This document shows positions 7,556-15,505 of a DNA stretch of 62,554 bases, piece after piece. This DNA comes from CAZTPC01 sp964615565. Lineage in GTDB: Bacteria; Patescibacteriota; Saccharimonadia; Saccharimonadales; AWTP1-31. Where the stretch lies: positions 1 to 62,554 of the forward strand of contig CAZTPC010000004.1 of the NCBI GenBank assembly GCA_964615565.1. Reading direction: 5' to 3'. The notes beneath the pieces are model-generated. The model was not told where the DNA came from, made no database searches, and saw only the letters and a list, made by a program, of their open reading frames with translations. Positions within the stretch are counted from its first letter, which is position 1; each line of letters opens with the position of its first letter. The translations under genes were made by a program, and so were the position numbers.

Positions 7556-8359
7556 ATGCCTGAGACTTCACCTACGAACAATACGAGTAATAAGGGAGGA
7601 CGACTAACCGGCTTCTTGCGTAGACTAGGTGGCCACGAAAAACGCGAGCCTCAAGCTGTGAGTACTAATGAGGTCGGGGCGCTATCTTTGGCTGCTGCAA
7701 CTACACCTGAATACCCTTACCTGGATGATAGCGAAGAGGTTGCTAAGTGGAAAGCTAAGATTGAAGCCGAAGGCGACCAGGTCAGCTGGGTGACAGGCCG
7801 CAACTTTAAAGATCGTAGATTAGTTGCAGGTATAAAGCAGTTCTCTGCTGTTCGGGGTATCGACCCGTACAACTATGTGCGTCATTCTAACAAGCTATCA
7901 ATAATTACACATGACCAAAAGTTTAACGGATTAACAGTCCCTGGGGACATGGTAGTGATGCCAGAAAGCGACGACAACCTGCATCACACCGGGAGACGAC
8001 GGCACGAAGAGCACGGTGGTCGACTGCACCTTGAGTACCTAGACGAGCTTGGAATCGATCCAAACTTTGTCTTATATTTTAGGGTTACCCAGCCGGCACT
8101 GAACGGACCTAAACCTGAGTACTACTGGACATCTGACCTACGAGAAGTAACTCAGGGCCTCAATGCAGAAGGGTCAGGCAATGGATATCCAGAAATCTTG
8201 GTTTCTACTCTTGCAGACATCTCCACAAATGGAGGCTTGATGCTCGATGTTAACGATGATGCAGGCATCGCTGTCCGGCAGATCGGACTTGGCAGCTTTG
8301 ACCAACAGAATGCTTTGTTCACCTTCCCTAGATACGGTGAGCCCGGCGGCAGTAACTAG
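7556..8359 (+). CDS. Accessory protein of unknown function (267 aa)
   Basis: Not recognised. I place the start at ATG 7556 because AGGG stands five bases upstream; a TTG start at 7499 would overlap the Fic gene by 50 bases. The first 40 residues are basic and low in complexity, with a Gly-Arg stretch (GGRLTGFLRRLGGHEKR). The remainder looks folded, with a His-rich segment (DDNLHHTGRRRHEEHGG) near the middle and alternating strands after it. It has no membrane span. It lies seven bases after the Fic stop, so the two are very likely translated from one mRNA. Confidence 0.65.
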   Translation: MPETSPTNNTSNKGGRLTGFLRRLGGHEKREPQAVSTNEVGALSLAAATTPEYPYLDDSEEVAKWKAKIEAEGDQVSWVTGRNFKDRRLVAGIKQFSAVRGIDPYNYVRHSNKLSIITHDQKFNGLTVPGDMVVMPESDDNLHHTGRRRHEEHGGRLHLEYLDELGIDPNFVLYFRVTQPALNGPKPEYYWTSDLREVTQGLNAEGSGNGYPEILVSTLADISTNGGLMLDVNDDAGIAVRQIGLGSFDQQNALFTFPRYGEPGGSN

Positions 8360-8363
8360 TACA

Positions 8364-8392
8364 TAGACAAAATGCCAGTTTTGTGGTATTAT
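8364..8392 (+). promoter_or_regulatory. Promoter with embedded hairpin
   Basis: TAGACA (8364-8369), a 17-base spacer and GG-TATTAT (-10 at 8387-8392). The spacer holds an ACAAAA/TTTTGT hairpin (8367-8384). The -10 box ends eight bases before ATG 8401, so the transcript is probably leaderless. Confidence 0.65.
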
Positions 8393-8400
8393 CACTTTTA

Positions 8401-8877
8401 ATGGCGTTTTCAAATAAGTTAATGACTGAGTTTATGGTCCCCCGTACACCTGAAGTTACAGAGAGACTTGAGGGTTTCTTTGGGGAGCTAGGCTGGCAGG
8501 TCCGACCCGATACAGATGAGCCACCATTTGTTTATGTGCAGCCTATCCCTGGCGATACGCCTACTTTTGGTTATTGGCACACCGAGAACGCAGGCAAAAT
8601 TGCACGCTTTGAAGACCACCAGAGCGATCAGCCGAGCGCCTTCGCTCGTGGGCTAAGGCTACCAGAACTTAATGATCTTGTTGAAGTCTGTTTAATCGTG
8701 CCCACAGACGAAGACACGAATAAGTTATGGGACCAAGGAGGCAAACTCTTAAGGGCTCACGCGCACATCCCCCTAAGACCCCATGCTGGCGCAGATGAAT
8801 TCCGTTTTAGTGATCCATTTAATTACTCAATACGCATAACTGCTAACCCTGGTTACCAGTTGAGATCTTCAAAGTAG
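8401..8877 (+). CDS. VOC (glyoxalase/bleomycin-resistance fold)-like protein
   Basis: 158 residues from ATG 8401, a start chosen because the -10 box occupies the bases of the alternative GTG at 8383. The layout fits a two-module VOC protein: an N-terminal strand-helix unit (FMVPRTPEVTERLEGFFGELGW), a central strand, then VEVCLIVPTDEDTNKLWDQGG and the closing strand pair FRFSDPFNYSIRITANPGYQ, which resembles the DPdGN strand of the family. Metal ligands are not obvious, so enzymatic activity is uncertain. Substrate unknown. The GNAT gene follows 11 bases after the stop and is probably in the same transcript. Confidence 0.45.
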   Translation: MAFSNKLMTEFMVPRTPEVTERLEGFFGELGWQVRPDTDEPPFVYVQPIPGDTPTFGYWHTENAGKIARFEDHQSDQPSAFARGLRLPELNDLVEVCLIVPTDEDTNKLWDQGGKLLRAHAHIPLRPHAGADEFRFSDPFNYSIRITANPGYQLRSSK

Positions 8878-8888
8878 AAAGCGGATCC

Positions 8889-9317
8889 GTGCCTGCTCCT
8901 ATTACCATCGCCGAAGTACCAAACATAGCATTCTGTACGCCCATCTTTCAAGATGCTGCGACCCTGCTATCCGACGAAGCATTTGCTGGGCATGTAAACC
9001 CGGAGAGGGTACGTATTGGGATTGAGGCTAGTCACCTTGTTATTGCAATGGCACATAACGGAGACCTGGTTGGCGCAGGCGTACTTCGGCCTACAAGCGA
9101 TACTACGGCGGCAATCACCTGTGTAGCTGTATCTCCTGATAAGCGTAGAGATGGTCTAGGGACAAGAATCATTTCAAAGCTAGAAGATATCGCCGTTGCT
9201 TCTCAGGTAGCAACGATCCTGGTTATGCCAACAAATACTGATGCCCGAAGACTATGCGAACGGCTCGGCTATACTTCACCGCACGATAACGTGCGGTACC
9301 TAGAAAAATCTCTGTAA
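8889..9317 (+). CDS. GNAT-family N-acetyltransferase
   Basis: 142 residues starting at GTG 8889. The acetyl-CoA-binding region is clear: strand TAAITCVAVSP followed by the loop-helix DKRRDGLGTRIISKLEDIA (the R/Q-x-x-G-x-G/A motif), and the C-terminal NTDARRLCERLGYTS typical of GNAT enzymes. It probably acetylates an amine on a small molecule or protein; the substrate is unknown. It lies 11 bases downstream of the VOC-like gene and upstream of a second GNAT gene. Confidence 0.85.
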   Translation: MPAPITIAEVPNIAFCTPIFQDAATLLSDEAFAGHVNPERVRIGIEASHLVIAMAHNGDLVGAGVLRPTSDTTAAITCVAVSPDKRRDGLGTRIISKLEDIAVASQVATILVMPTNTDARRLCERLGYTSPHDNVRYLEKSL

Positions 9318-9368
9318 CTTTTAAACTTGTAGTTTGCAGGCACACCGACGTAGATCATAATGTTACCT

Positions 9369-9920
9369 ATGATTGATTCAGACACACCTCCAAATGAACC
9401 GCATAATAATATTGTAGATAACAGTGAACGCGTTGCTGCAGGGCTAGCAACCCCTCTTCCTGATGGCTTTAGCTACGCAAAAGCGGATGATTTCCCTTTC
9501 ACTGCCATTGAGGATCTGTTTCGGACCGCGTATACAGATGAACAAGTTTGGAATATGTACCTCCCAACCCGCGACGAAGATCTGAGTAAGGCGGGCTTAC
9601 GAGAGGCTGACATTGCAATCAGTTTTGAAGGTCGCTTGGTAGCCTTCGCAAACATTATCTCACGCGAGGGACGAGGCGAGATGGGAGACCTAGTAGTACA
9701 CCCTGCAGCTCAACATCAAAAACTTGCCCAGACGCTAACCCTTGAAAGACTAGCGATCGCCGAGCAACAAGGAATTACCTCACTTTTTATACCGCCAATC
9801 ACAGACCAAAATACACTTGGTCCGTTCTATATAGAGAATGGTTTTACGCAAAACCCAGATGGTTCATTTAGCCGTGGGCCTGATCCTCGACCAGTTCTAT
9901 ACCAGCCTGAAGAACAATAG
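9369..9920 (+). CDS. GNAT-family N-acetyltransferase-like protein
   Basis: 183 residues from ATG 9369; an in-frame ATG at 9360 is the alternative. I prefer 9369 because CATAAT (9356-9361), with TTGCAG 16 bases upstream, ends seven bases before it, matching the leaderless pattern of this window. After a disordered N-terminus of about 30 residues, the acetyltransferase core contains EGRLVAFANIIS, GEMGDLVVHPAAQHQKLAQTL (the cofactor loop, with QHQKLA in place of RGxGxG) and GPFYIENGFTQN. The cofactor loop is divergent. It is the last gene of the accessory block and converges with the parvulin-like gene. Confidence 0.7.
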   Translation: MIDSDTPPNEPHNNIVDNSERVAAGLATPLPDGFSYAKADDFPFTAIEDLFRTAYTDEQVWNMYLPTRDEDLSKAGLREADIAISFEGRLVAFANIISREGRGEMGDLVVHPAAQHQKLAQTLTLERLAIAEQQGITSLFIPPITDQNTLGPFYIENGFTQNPDGSFSRGPDPRPVLYQPEEQ

Positions 9921-9951
9921 CTGAACACATATATTACTCAGCTCTAACAGG

Positions 9952-11007
9952 TTAGAACTTAATATAAAGGCTAGCTTTGTGCTGGTCCTTATAGTCGTTT
10001 AGGTACGAGCTAATATCTTGGTAGTTTACAACAATATGCGCTGCACGAATCTTATCGCCCTGAGCTTCGACGTTCTTTACTATCTCAAGGCTATAGCCTG
10101 AATTAATTACGTCTGATACCTGCCCTGGCTGTAAGCTAAATAATATCGATGAGGCCTGTGCGGTGATCTCACGATTTGATCGATCGATAACCGTTGGGTA
10201 TTCCCCACCGTTATCCTTGGAGGCCGGGTCTTCTGAATATTTCTTGGCTACGGCTGCAAAGTCCGCCCCGCCAGAGAGCTCTGCTTTAGCTGCAGCAGCC
10301 TTTTTAGCTACAGACTCATCTAATTTGGGAAGTAACTTCTGAGCTAAAAGCTGTTGCTTCAAGCTACGCTGAAAATCAGATACAGACCAACCCCAATATT
10401 CCTTAAGAACATCTTCGAATACTTTGTCACTCTCGCCTAGCCTGTTCTGCGTACGCACTATTTGGATCTCGTCAGCGACTTCCTTATCGCTGACACTCAC
10501 CTTATACTGCTTCGCCAGCTGCTTAACATAGGCATCGTTAACAACTTTGTCTAACGCACGCTTCTTAAACTCAGCAAGTTGCTGCTGGCCAGATTCTGAG
10601 TTGAAGTCTAGTTTCTGCTGGTTCTGGTAATAATGGATGTAATGTCGGAGTTCAAAGAGATAGTTTTCGTACGCCACAAAGTTATCCCCGGCTCTAGCCA
10701 CTGGGAAAGGAACAACTTGGGTAACACCGTATATAAATGACGTATGAGACTTAACCTTATATAAAGATATGAGAGTAAAGCTAAAGAACGCTACGAAGGC
10801 TACAAAGAATAGTGACAGAGTTGTTAGTACAATCTTATGTTTAGAGTGCTGAAGAGGATATATATACTTACGCGCGCTCGACAACACCTCCTCGCGGTGT
10901 TCAGCAACTGTCTCGTTGGTAATGCGAGGTGCTTGAGACGCAGCATCTGCTGCGCTCTGTTTCTTGTGGGCTCGTTTTTCTTTGATTTTACGTAGGACTT
11001 TTTTCAT
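9952..11007 (-). CDS. Membrane-anchored parvulin-like (PpiC/SurA) peptidyl-prolyl isomerase
   Basis: 351 residues: a basic cytoplasmic tail, one membrane span at about 59-83, a SurA-like helical region, then a parvulin core facing outward (GGADFAAVAKKYSEDPASKDNGGEYP, ILFSLQPGQVSDVI, SGYSLEIVKNVE). The usual first strand of parvulins (AxHILV) is not in front of this core; a matching AAHIVV comes after it, near residue 318. The start overlaps the stop of the PH-domain gene (ATGA), so they form one operon. The likely role is folding of exported proteins such as the surface proteins of the pilus locus. Confidence 0.8.
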   Translation of the reverse strand: MKKVLRKIKEKRAHKKQSAADAASQAPRITNETVAEHREEVLSSARKYIYPLQHSKHKIVLTTLSLFFVAFVAFFSFTLISLYKVKSHTSFIYGVTQVVPFPVARAGDNFVAYENYLFELRHYIHYYQNQQKLDFNSESGQQQLAEFKKRALDKVVNDAYVKQLAKQYKVSVSDKEVADEIQIVRTQNRLGESDKVFEDVLKEYWGWSVSDFQRSLKQQLLAQKLLPKLDESVAKKAAAAKAELSGGADFAAVAKKYSEDPASKDNGGEYPTVIDRSNREITAQASSILFSLQPGQVSDVINSGYSLEIVKNVEAQGDKIRAAHIVVNYQDISSYLNDYKDQHKASLYIKF

Positions 11008-11567
11008 GCTTCTTCCTCTTGTAGTTCTGCCTCTTCGGGACTTATTTCTTCAGCTACAATCCCCTGTTCACGTAGGATGTTGGCTAGCTTGCGGATTACT
11101 TTCGCTGGATGATGCACTTCATGCACAACCATATCGCCCATATAGGTTTGTATAACTATTGTACCAAAACCAAGCAGTGTTGCCTGTATACCTCTGACTT
11201 CGTAGTTCGTCGATTGAATCTTTGCCAACCCAAGGTCTACGACACTTCGGTGGAATAACCCCTTCTGTGTAATTTGGATGAATCGTTGGTCGGTGATAAT
11301 AAATACGCTATAGTACCAAGCTATCCATGAGGGCAGGATCAGCAGAAATCCAAGTATGAACCCTGCGGCCAAACCCCCAAAGAAGAATCCAAACCCTAGC
11401 GAGGGTCGGATTGCAGCCGGCAGAACGCCAATAAGCGGTCCGAGGCAAGCCATAACCAAGCCCTTGCGCATAACAATTGGGTGTTTGCGAAATACAAATA
11501 GTACTTCTTCGTCATCGAACTGATCTTCAAAATACTTCTGAGGTGCCGGTTTTTCTTTTTTAGGCAT
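11004..11567 (-). CDS. PH-domain (YdbS/bPH2-like) membrane protein
   Basis: 187 residues. Two hydrophobic segments near 31-50 and 55-80 are followed by a bacterial PH-like domain with YSVFIITDQRFIQITQKGLF, DLGLAKIQSTNYEV and LLGFGTIVIQTYMGD, the typical signature of the YdbS/YdbT group. The biochemical role of these proteins is poorly known. I start it at ATG 11567 rather than the GTG at 11573, because a TATACT box (plus 11574-11579) ends six bases before that ATG, the spacing of leaderless starts in this window. Confidence 0.8.
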   Translation of the reverse strand: MPKKEKPAPQKYFEDQFDDEEVLFVFRKHPIVMRKGLVMACLGPLIGVLPAAIRPSLGFGFFFGGLAAGFILGFLLILPSWIAWYYSVFIITDQRFIQITQKGLFHRSVVDLGLAKIQSTNYEVRGIQATLLGFGTIVIQTYMGDMVVHEVHHPAKVIRKLANILREQGIVAEEISPEEAELQEEEA

Positions 11568-11573
11568 AAGCAC

Positions 11574-11581
11574 AGTATACC
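11574..11581 (-). promoter_or_regulatory. Extended -10 box, leaderless start
   Basis: Minus-strand GGTATACT. The last -10 base is six bases from ATG 11567. The 14 bases GACTAGGGTATACT are identical to those upstream of polA (plus 62508-62521). Confidence 0.6.
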
Positions 11582-11652
11582 CTAGTCCACCTCTATGGAA
11601 TAGTAGATCAAACAGGGGTAATTATGGTAGTCTACTATGGATAACTGACGAT

Positions 11653-11727
11653 GTCCCCATAGTTCAATGGATAGAATACCTCCGTCCTAAGGAGTAGATA
11701 GCGGTTCGAATCCGTTTGGGGATACCA
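11653..11727 (+). tRNA. tRNA-Arg (CCT)
   Basis: Cloverleaf with acceptor GTCCCCA/TGGGGAT, D arm, anticodon loop GTCCTAA (anticodon CCT, reads AGG), T arm AGCGGTTCGAATCCGTT, discriminator A and encoded CCA. The top pair of the anticodon stem (27/43) is C-U and residue 32 is an unusual G. A TACTAT box at 11633-11638 gives a very short leader. Its 3' end abuts the stop of ndk on the other strand. Confidence 0.9.
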
Positions 11728-11728
11728 G

Positions 11729-12235
11729 TTATTTTTTCTTTGCGAACGTAAATGTTTCGTGAACAGTTTCGTAGGCGAATAGTTCGCTCTCGCTAAACCA
11801 GTGTTTGATCTCAGCGGTAGCTTCTTCGACGTTACCAGATGCATGGATAAGGTTAGGCACACCAACCTCGTTCTCGTCGGCATGACCAAAGCCCATGTGA
11901 GCATAATCTCCGCGGATAGTACCAGGAAGCGCCTTCTGAGGCTCTGTATCGCCTACCATCTTGCGAACTAGAGATACTGAGCTAAGACCTTCTAATACAA
12001 CAGCGATCACTGGGCCACGCTGCATAAGGTCTAGTGTGAGCTTAAAGGGTTTCTCACCGCGTCGAGAGACCATCTTACTGATCCCCTCGTAGTGGTGATA
12101 GTAGTGGTCTTCGTCGGGTTGGAGCATTTTGGTAGCTATAATCTTTAACCCTGCTCGTTCAAAACGAGTTATGATCTCGCCAACGATGCCACGCTGCACT
12201 GCGTCTGGTTTAAGAATAATGAGGGTTCGCTCCAT
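11729..12235 (-). CDS. ndk: Nucleoside diphosphate kinase
   Basis: Ndk transfers the gamma phosphate between nucleoside triphosphates and diphosphates through a phosphohistidine. The family is clear from RTLIILKPDAVQRGIVGEI, IRGDYAHMG and NLIHASGNVEEA, with the active His at residue 131. The protein is 168 residues, longer than the usual 140-150 because of insertions around 40-60 and 108-128. AAGGAG five bases before the ATG sets the start. A TAAAAT box lies about 35 bases upstream. Confidence 0.95.
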   Translation of the reverse strand: MERTLIILKPDAVQRGIVGEIITRFERAGLKIIATKMLQPDEDHYYHHYEGISKMVSRRGEKPFKLTLDLMQRGPVIAVVLEGLSSVSLVRKMVGDTEPQKALPGTIRGDYAHMGFGHADENEVGVPNLIHASGNVEEATAEIKHWFSESELFAYETVHETFTFAKKK

Positions 12236-12313
12236 AAAGCTCCTTTGTTAACGTTTTTGTGGATTTCAAAGGTATTTTAACAGATTGAGAACGGTATGTA
12301 TATCGTTAGTGCC

Positions 12314-12342
12314 TAGGCATTGTACTCTAGGGTATATAGAAT
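12314..12342 (+). promoter_or_regulatory. Promoter of the Xer recombinase gene
   Basis: TAGGCA (12314-12319), a 17-base spacer and TAGAAT (12337-12342), ending seven bases before ATG 12350; no Shine-Dalgarno, so leaderless transcription is likely. Confidence 0.5.
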
Positions 12343-12349
12343 AGACACT

Positions 12350-13267
12350 ATGCTTGTAAGTAAGGTAAAGACAGACTTTTTAGAATACCTGGAGATCGAA
12401 CAAAACCGATCCCAGAAGACTATTTCTAATTACGATCATTACTTAACCAGACTTTTGGACTACGCAGGAGACATCCAAGTATCACAGATAACCCCTGAGC
12501 TCATCCGCAAGTGGAGACTTTGGCTTAACCGGCTTGGAACCAACACGAGCGATGAACTTCAAAAGACAACCCAAAACTATCATCTTATTGCTCTCCGTAG
12601 TTTTCTAAAGTTCTGCGCAAAACGCGATATCCCCGCCCTGAGTGCTGATAAGATCGAACTGGCCAAGACGACACGCAAGCAGGTAACCTTCTTAACCCCA
12701 GAAGAAGTAGAACGATTGTTTAAAGCCTGCAACATATCAAATATCATCGGTTTGCGTGACCGAGCCATACTAGAGCTTCTGTTTAGTAGTGGCCTACGTG
12801 TCTCTGAGCTCGTTGGTTTGGACCGCGATCATATTAACTTGAAGCGACGTGAGTTCACGGTCAGAGGTAAAGGCCAGAAAGACAGGCCGATATTCATCAG
12901 TGCAGCCGCAGCGGATTGGCTGGGACAGTACCTAGCTCGACGAGAGGACAATGTGAAACCACTGTTTGTACGATACAGCGGCCAAAAGAAGATAGATATG
13001 AGTGGCAACTATCACAGACTCACTGCCAGAAGCGTCCAACGAATGGTTGCCAAGACCGCCCTGCTCGCCGGCATTACAAAGCACGTATCTCCACATACCC
13101 TCCGCCACAGCTTTGCCACTGATCTACTGATGAATGGCGCCGATATCCGAAGTGTTCAAAGCATGCTTGGCCATAGTAATATTGCCACTACCCAGATTTA
13201 TACCCACATCACCGACCCCCATCTCAAAGAGGTTCACGAGAAGTTTCATCACCGCACCGAAGATTAA
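12350..13267 (+). CDS. xerC: Tyrosine recombinase XerC/XerD family
   Basis: 305 residues. An N-terminal core-binding domain (about 1-95) is followed by the catalytic domain with Arg150 (SSGLRVSEL), Lys174, His249 and Arg252 (HTLRHSFAT), His275 (GHSNIATTQ) and nucleophile Tyr284. Size and sequence fit a Xer protein that resolves chromosome dimers at dif, probably activated by the FtsK encoded at 38584-40782. Only one Xer is seen in this window, and a single-recombinase system is possible. Its position next to tRNA-Arg makes a phage-type integrase a weaker alternative. The start at 12350 is supported by the promoter spacing; a TTG at 12320 lies upstream of the predicted transcription start. Confidence 0.85.
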   Translation: MLVSKVKTDFLEYLEIEQNRSQKTISNYDHYLTRLLDYAGDIQVSQITPELIRKWRLWLNRLGTNTSDELQKTTQNYHLIALRSFLKFCAKRDIPALSADKIELAKTTRKQVTFLTPEEVERLFKACNISNIIGLRDRAILELLFSSGLRVSELVGLDRDHINLKRREFTVRGKGQKDRPIFISAAAADWLGQYLARREDNVKPLFVRYSGQKKIDMSGNYHRLTARSVQRMVAKTALLAGITKHVSPHTLRHSFATDLLMNGADIRSVQSMLGHSNIATTQIYTHITDPHLKEVHEKFHHRTED

Positions 13268-13280
13268 GTAGCCCAACTAG

Positions 13281-14378
13281 CTAGGGAGTGCACTCAGAGT
13301 CATCACCGAAACCAGGGATTGCAGGAGTACTACCTTGGGCTGGACGCGCTGGGTAGACCTCGAGTCGCTTACATATGTTTTGGACGCTATTGATCGCATA
13401 GGTAGGATAGCGGTAATCTGTATCACCTGCTGACTTGTGAACACGTACACGCTTTAGGACGTCGCCAGCCCGACCAGTTGAGTCGATGACATACTGGCCA
13501 TCTTCGAATGAAACTTGTCGGTTAAGCGTGTCTAACGCGGATATTGTAACCTTGGAGTTACTGTAAATAGATGTCATCCGAATATAGTAGTGTTTGTCAG
13601 AAACTGCAGCAGGGATAATAATCCTGGCCTTACACTTTCTTGGAGTATTACTAGCAGAACACTTGATACGCTGTATGTTACCGCCAACACCACCGGCGTT
13701 GCCTTGATAGTTTACCGAGGATGGATCGCTCGCTTGGACACCGGGGTACAAGAATACTGTGAACATTCTATTGGCTAAGTTATCTCGACTCAAACCACCG
13801 TCAGCAGGAATAAGGTCTACTCGGAGTACCCCTGCCTCTCTATCGCCCCATTGACCACTCCCATTTCCAGCAGCAGGTAGCGCGATGTTGTTCGAACCAT
13901 CATAGAAGTACCCTGATCCACCGTTATCATCCTTGTTCCAGCTAACATCGAGGCTAGAGAGTGCTTGGGGCTGGAACGGATTCACGCTCGTATTTACTGG
14001 GTTAAGTGGCACAACTGTGGATTGATCTACTTCGACGGCTCCATACTCTAGACGACTTGGCGTACGATCTATCAGCAAGCAGGTATATGACACGCTGGCA
14101 GAGGAATCAAGATCTTTAGAGGTGTTGAAGACACCAGGGTCACAAGTAGTCTTATTGTCTGTGAGCGTCCCGTCGTCGATCTTCCGCATTGCATCGTTAA
14201 TACCTGATTCTGCCGCATAAAATGCCTGGGTGCTTAATTGTTTGTCGAAAGCTTCCCGTTGCTCACGGCGTGCAAGCTGAGCAAAGCCCACTACGATTAA
14301 CGAGAGCACGGCCATTATTATCATCGTAACAATAATTGATACGATTCCGTCTTCTGAATTTGATAACCTCTTAGTCAT
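13281..14378 (-). CDS. PilX-like minor pilin protein
   Basis: 365 residues. The N-terminus has an alpha-1 pilin-type hydrophobic helix (SIIVTMIIMAVLSLIVVGFAQ) followed by REQREAFDKQLSTQAFYAAESGINDA, the pattern of PilX/GspK-like proteins. The large C-terminal part is a polar extracellular domain with several cysteines. It is the last gene of a run of four minor pilin genes behind pilD. AGGA about eight bases upstream supports the ATG. It probably helps to prime pilus assembly or sits at the pilus tip. Confidence 0.7.
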   Translation of the reverse strand: MTKRLSNSEDGIVSIIVTMIIMAVLSLIVVGFAQLARREQREAFDKQLSTQAFYAAESGINDAMRKIDDGTLTDNKTTCDPGVFNTSKDLDSSASVSYTCLLIDRTPSRLEYGAVEVDQSTVVPLNPVNTSVNPFQPQALSSLDVSWNKDDNGGSGYFYDGSNNIALPAAGNGSGQWGDREAGVLRVDLIPADGGLSRDNLANRMFTVFLYPGVQASDPSSVNYQGNAGGVGGNIQRIKCSASNTPRKCKARIIIPAAVSDKHYYIRMTSIYSNSKVTISALDTLNRQVSFEDGQYVIDSTGRAGDVLKRVRVHKSAGDTDYRYPTYAINSVQNICKRLEVYPARPAQGSTPAIPGFGDDSECTP

Positions 14379-14393
14379 AATACTTATCCTTTA

Positions 14394-15032
14394 TTATAAA
14401 CGCCGTACTACCTCGGTGTACAGCCCTGAAACGGCACAAAATTCATTACCTGTCTCTGCTTTACAGCGTAAACTGTTTATATCAAAGCCGGCTTGCCCAA
14501 AATCATTTCCATCTTGGTCCTCTATAAGGTCTTGATCGCCACTAACAACCTGAACTCTAACCTGATATACACCGCCGTTGTTGGACACATCTAGTCGGCT
14601 AAGCCACATGTTTGTGTTCATAAGTTCCCTAGGAGTTTGACCTGCAACAACATTATGGTTTCCGTCGATGGTGGTTGAGCGCATTGCATACGAAGTCTGG
14701 AGCGCACTTGGGGTACCATCAACTAGAACTCGTCCAAGTACATACTCATAGCGCCTGTCACCAATATCAACCATCGAGGACCCACCATTGTAGTTAACTA
14801 GAGGTGGTGCTGTTGATTGTATGTCTTGACCTCCGTACTGGATGGCCTGAGTGATGTCATCCGATATAGTTCGTGCGACAGACTGAGTACGACTGGTGAC
14901 GACACCTTTATAGTAGATGCTACCGATACGAATTAGGCCTGCTGTACACAACAGCAAAATAACAGTGAAAAGCGTTGTAGCGATCATAAGTTCCAAAATA
15001 GTAAATCCAGATTGGTCTTGATGCTTGATCAT
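14394..15032 (-). CDS. Minor prepilin, PilW/GspJ-like
   Basis: 212 residues with a class III prepilin leader and helix: SG before FTILELMIATTLFTVILLL, with Glu at +5, followed by a long helix and a soluble domain with a Cys pair near the C-terminus (LRCKAETGNEFCAVSG). The start overlaps the stop of the upstream gene (ATGA), so translation is coupled. It would be cleaved by the PilD peptidase of this cluster and join the minor pilin complex. Confidence 0.75.
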   Translation of the reverse strand: MIKHQDQSGFTILELMIATTLFTVILLLCTAGLIRIGSIYYKGVVTSRTQSVARTISDDITQAIQYGGQDIQSTAPPLVNYNGGSSMVDIGDRRYEYVLGRVLVDGTPSALQTSYAMRSTTIDGNHNVVAGQTPRELMNTNMWLSRLDVSNNGGVYQVRVQVVSGDQDLIEDQDGNDFGQAGFDINSLRCKAETGNEFCAVSGLYTEVVRRL

Positions 15033-15505
15033 GGCTCTAGCCTATAGTTATATGTGACATCCTGCCTGTCGCCGCCACCAATTCTGTCCCACCGCGCGTG
15101 TATTACAAACGAACCTTCATTATCAGTGCGCATCACACTTACGTAATACCCTACCTCTGCTGCTGTAGTCATCCGACACTCAGCAGCGTAGTCTGAATCG
15201 TCATCCGTCGACACAGGAGTTGGAAGCGCCCCGGTACTAGTAGCCTGGGTGACCAGATTCTGGCAGTACGCTTTATTGAGCGGCAAAGCATTCGCTGTTG
15301 AGGTACGAGACTTTAGGGACTCAATTGCTGACGATGCCAACTTCTGCGCCTCACTTCGTTCTTGTGCAGCTCTAATTTGCATTGAACTCTTGTTGGCAAT
15401 GGTGAATGCCCCAACCAATACAACACTTACAACAGCTACAGCGATCAGAACCTCGACGATAGTATCACCTGATTGAGACCGATTACGGAATTGGGTTAAT
15501 CGCAT
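15029..15505 (-). CDS. Minor prepilin, PilV/GspI-like
   Basis: 158 residues. The prepilin site is SG before DTIVEVLIAVAVVSVVLVG, with Glu at +5 and an unusual Asp at +1 instead of Phe or Met. A helix with EAQKLASSAIESLKSRT follows, as in PilV-like proteins, then a small domain with two cysteines. The gene overlaps its neighbours on both sides (23 bases upstream, four bases downstream). Confidence 0.7.
   Translation of the reverse strand: MRLTQFRNRSQSGDTIVEVLIAVAVVSVVLVGAFTIANKSSMQIRAAQERSEAQKLASSAIESLKSRTSTANALPLNKAYCQNLVTQATSTGALPTPVSTDDDSDYAAECRMTTAAEVGYYVSVMRTDNEGSFVIHARWDRIGGGDRQDVTYNYRLEP

Noticed and set aside
9921..9951. Bidirectional terminator between the GNAT and parvulin-like genes
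   Set aside because: AGCTGA/TCAGCT can pair over six bases, but the loop is long and no T run follows on either strand.
2958..11727. Direct repeat of tRNA 3' ends as island attachment sites
   Set aside because: tRNA-Asp and tRNA-Arg share only the common T-arm bases GGTTCGAATCC. No longer copy of the tRNA-Asp 3' end was found at the right edge of the accessory block.
12350..13267. Phage or island integrase
   Set aside because: Length, domain order and sequence fit XerC/D better, and no phage genes or attachment repeats are near. Kept as a weak alternative only.
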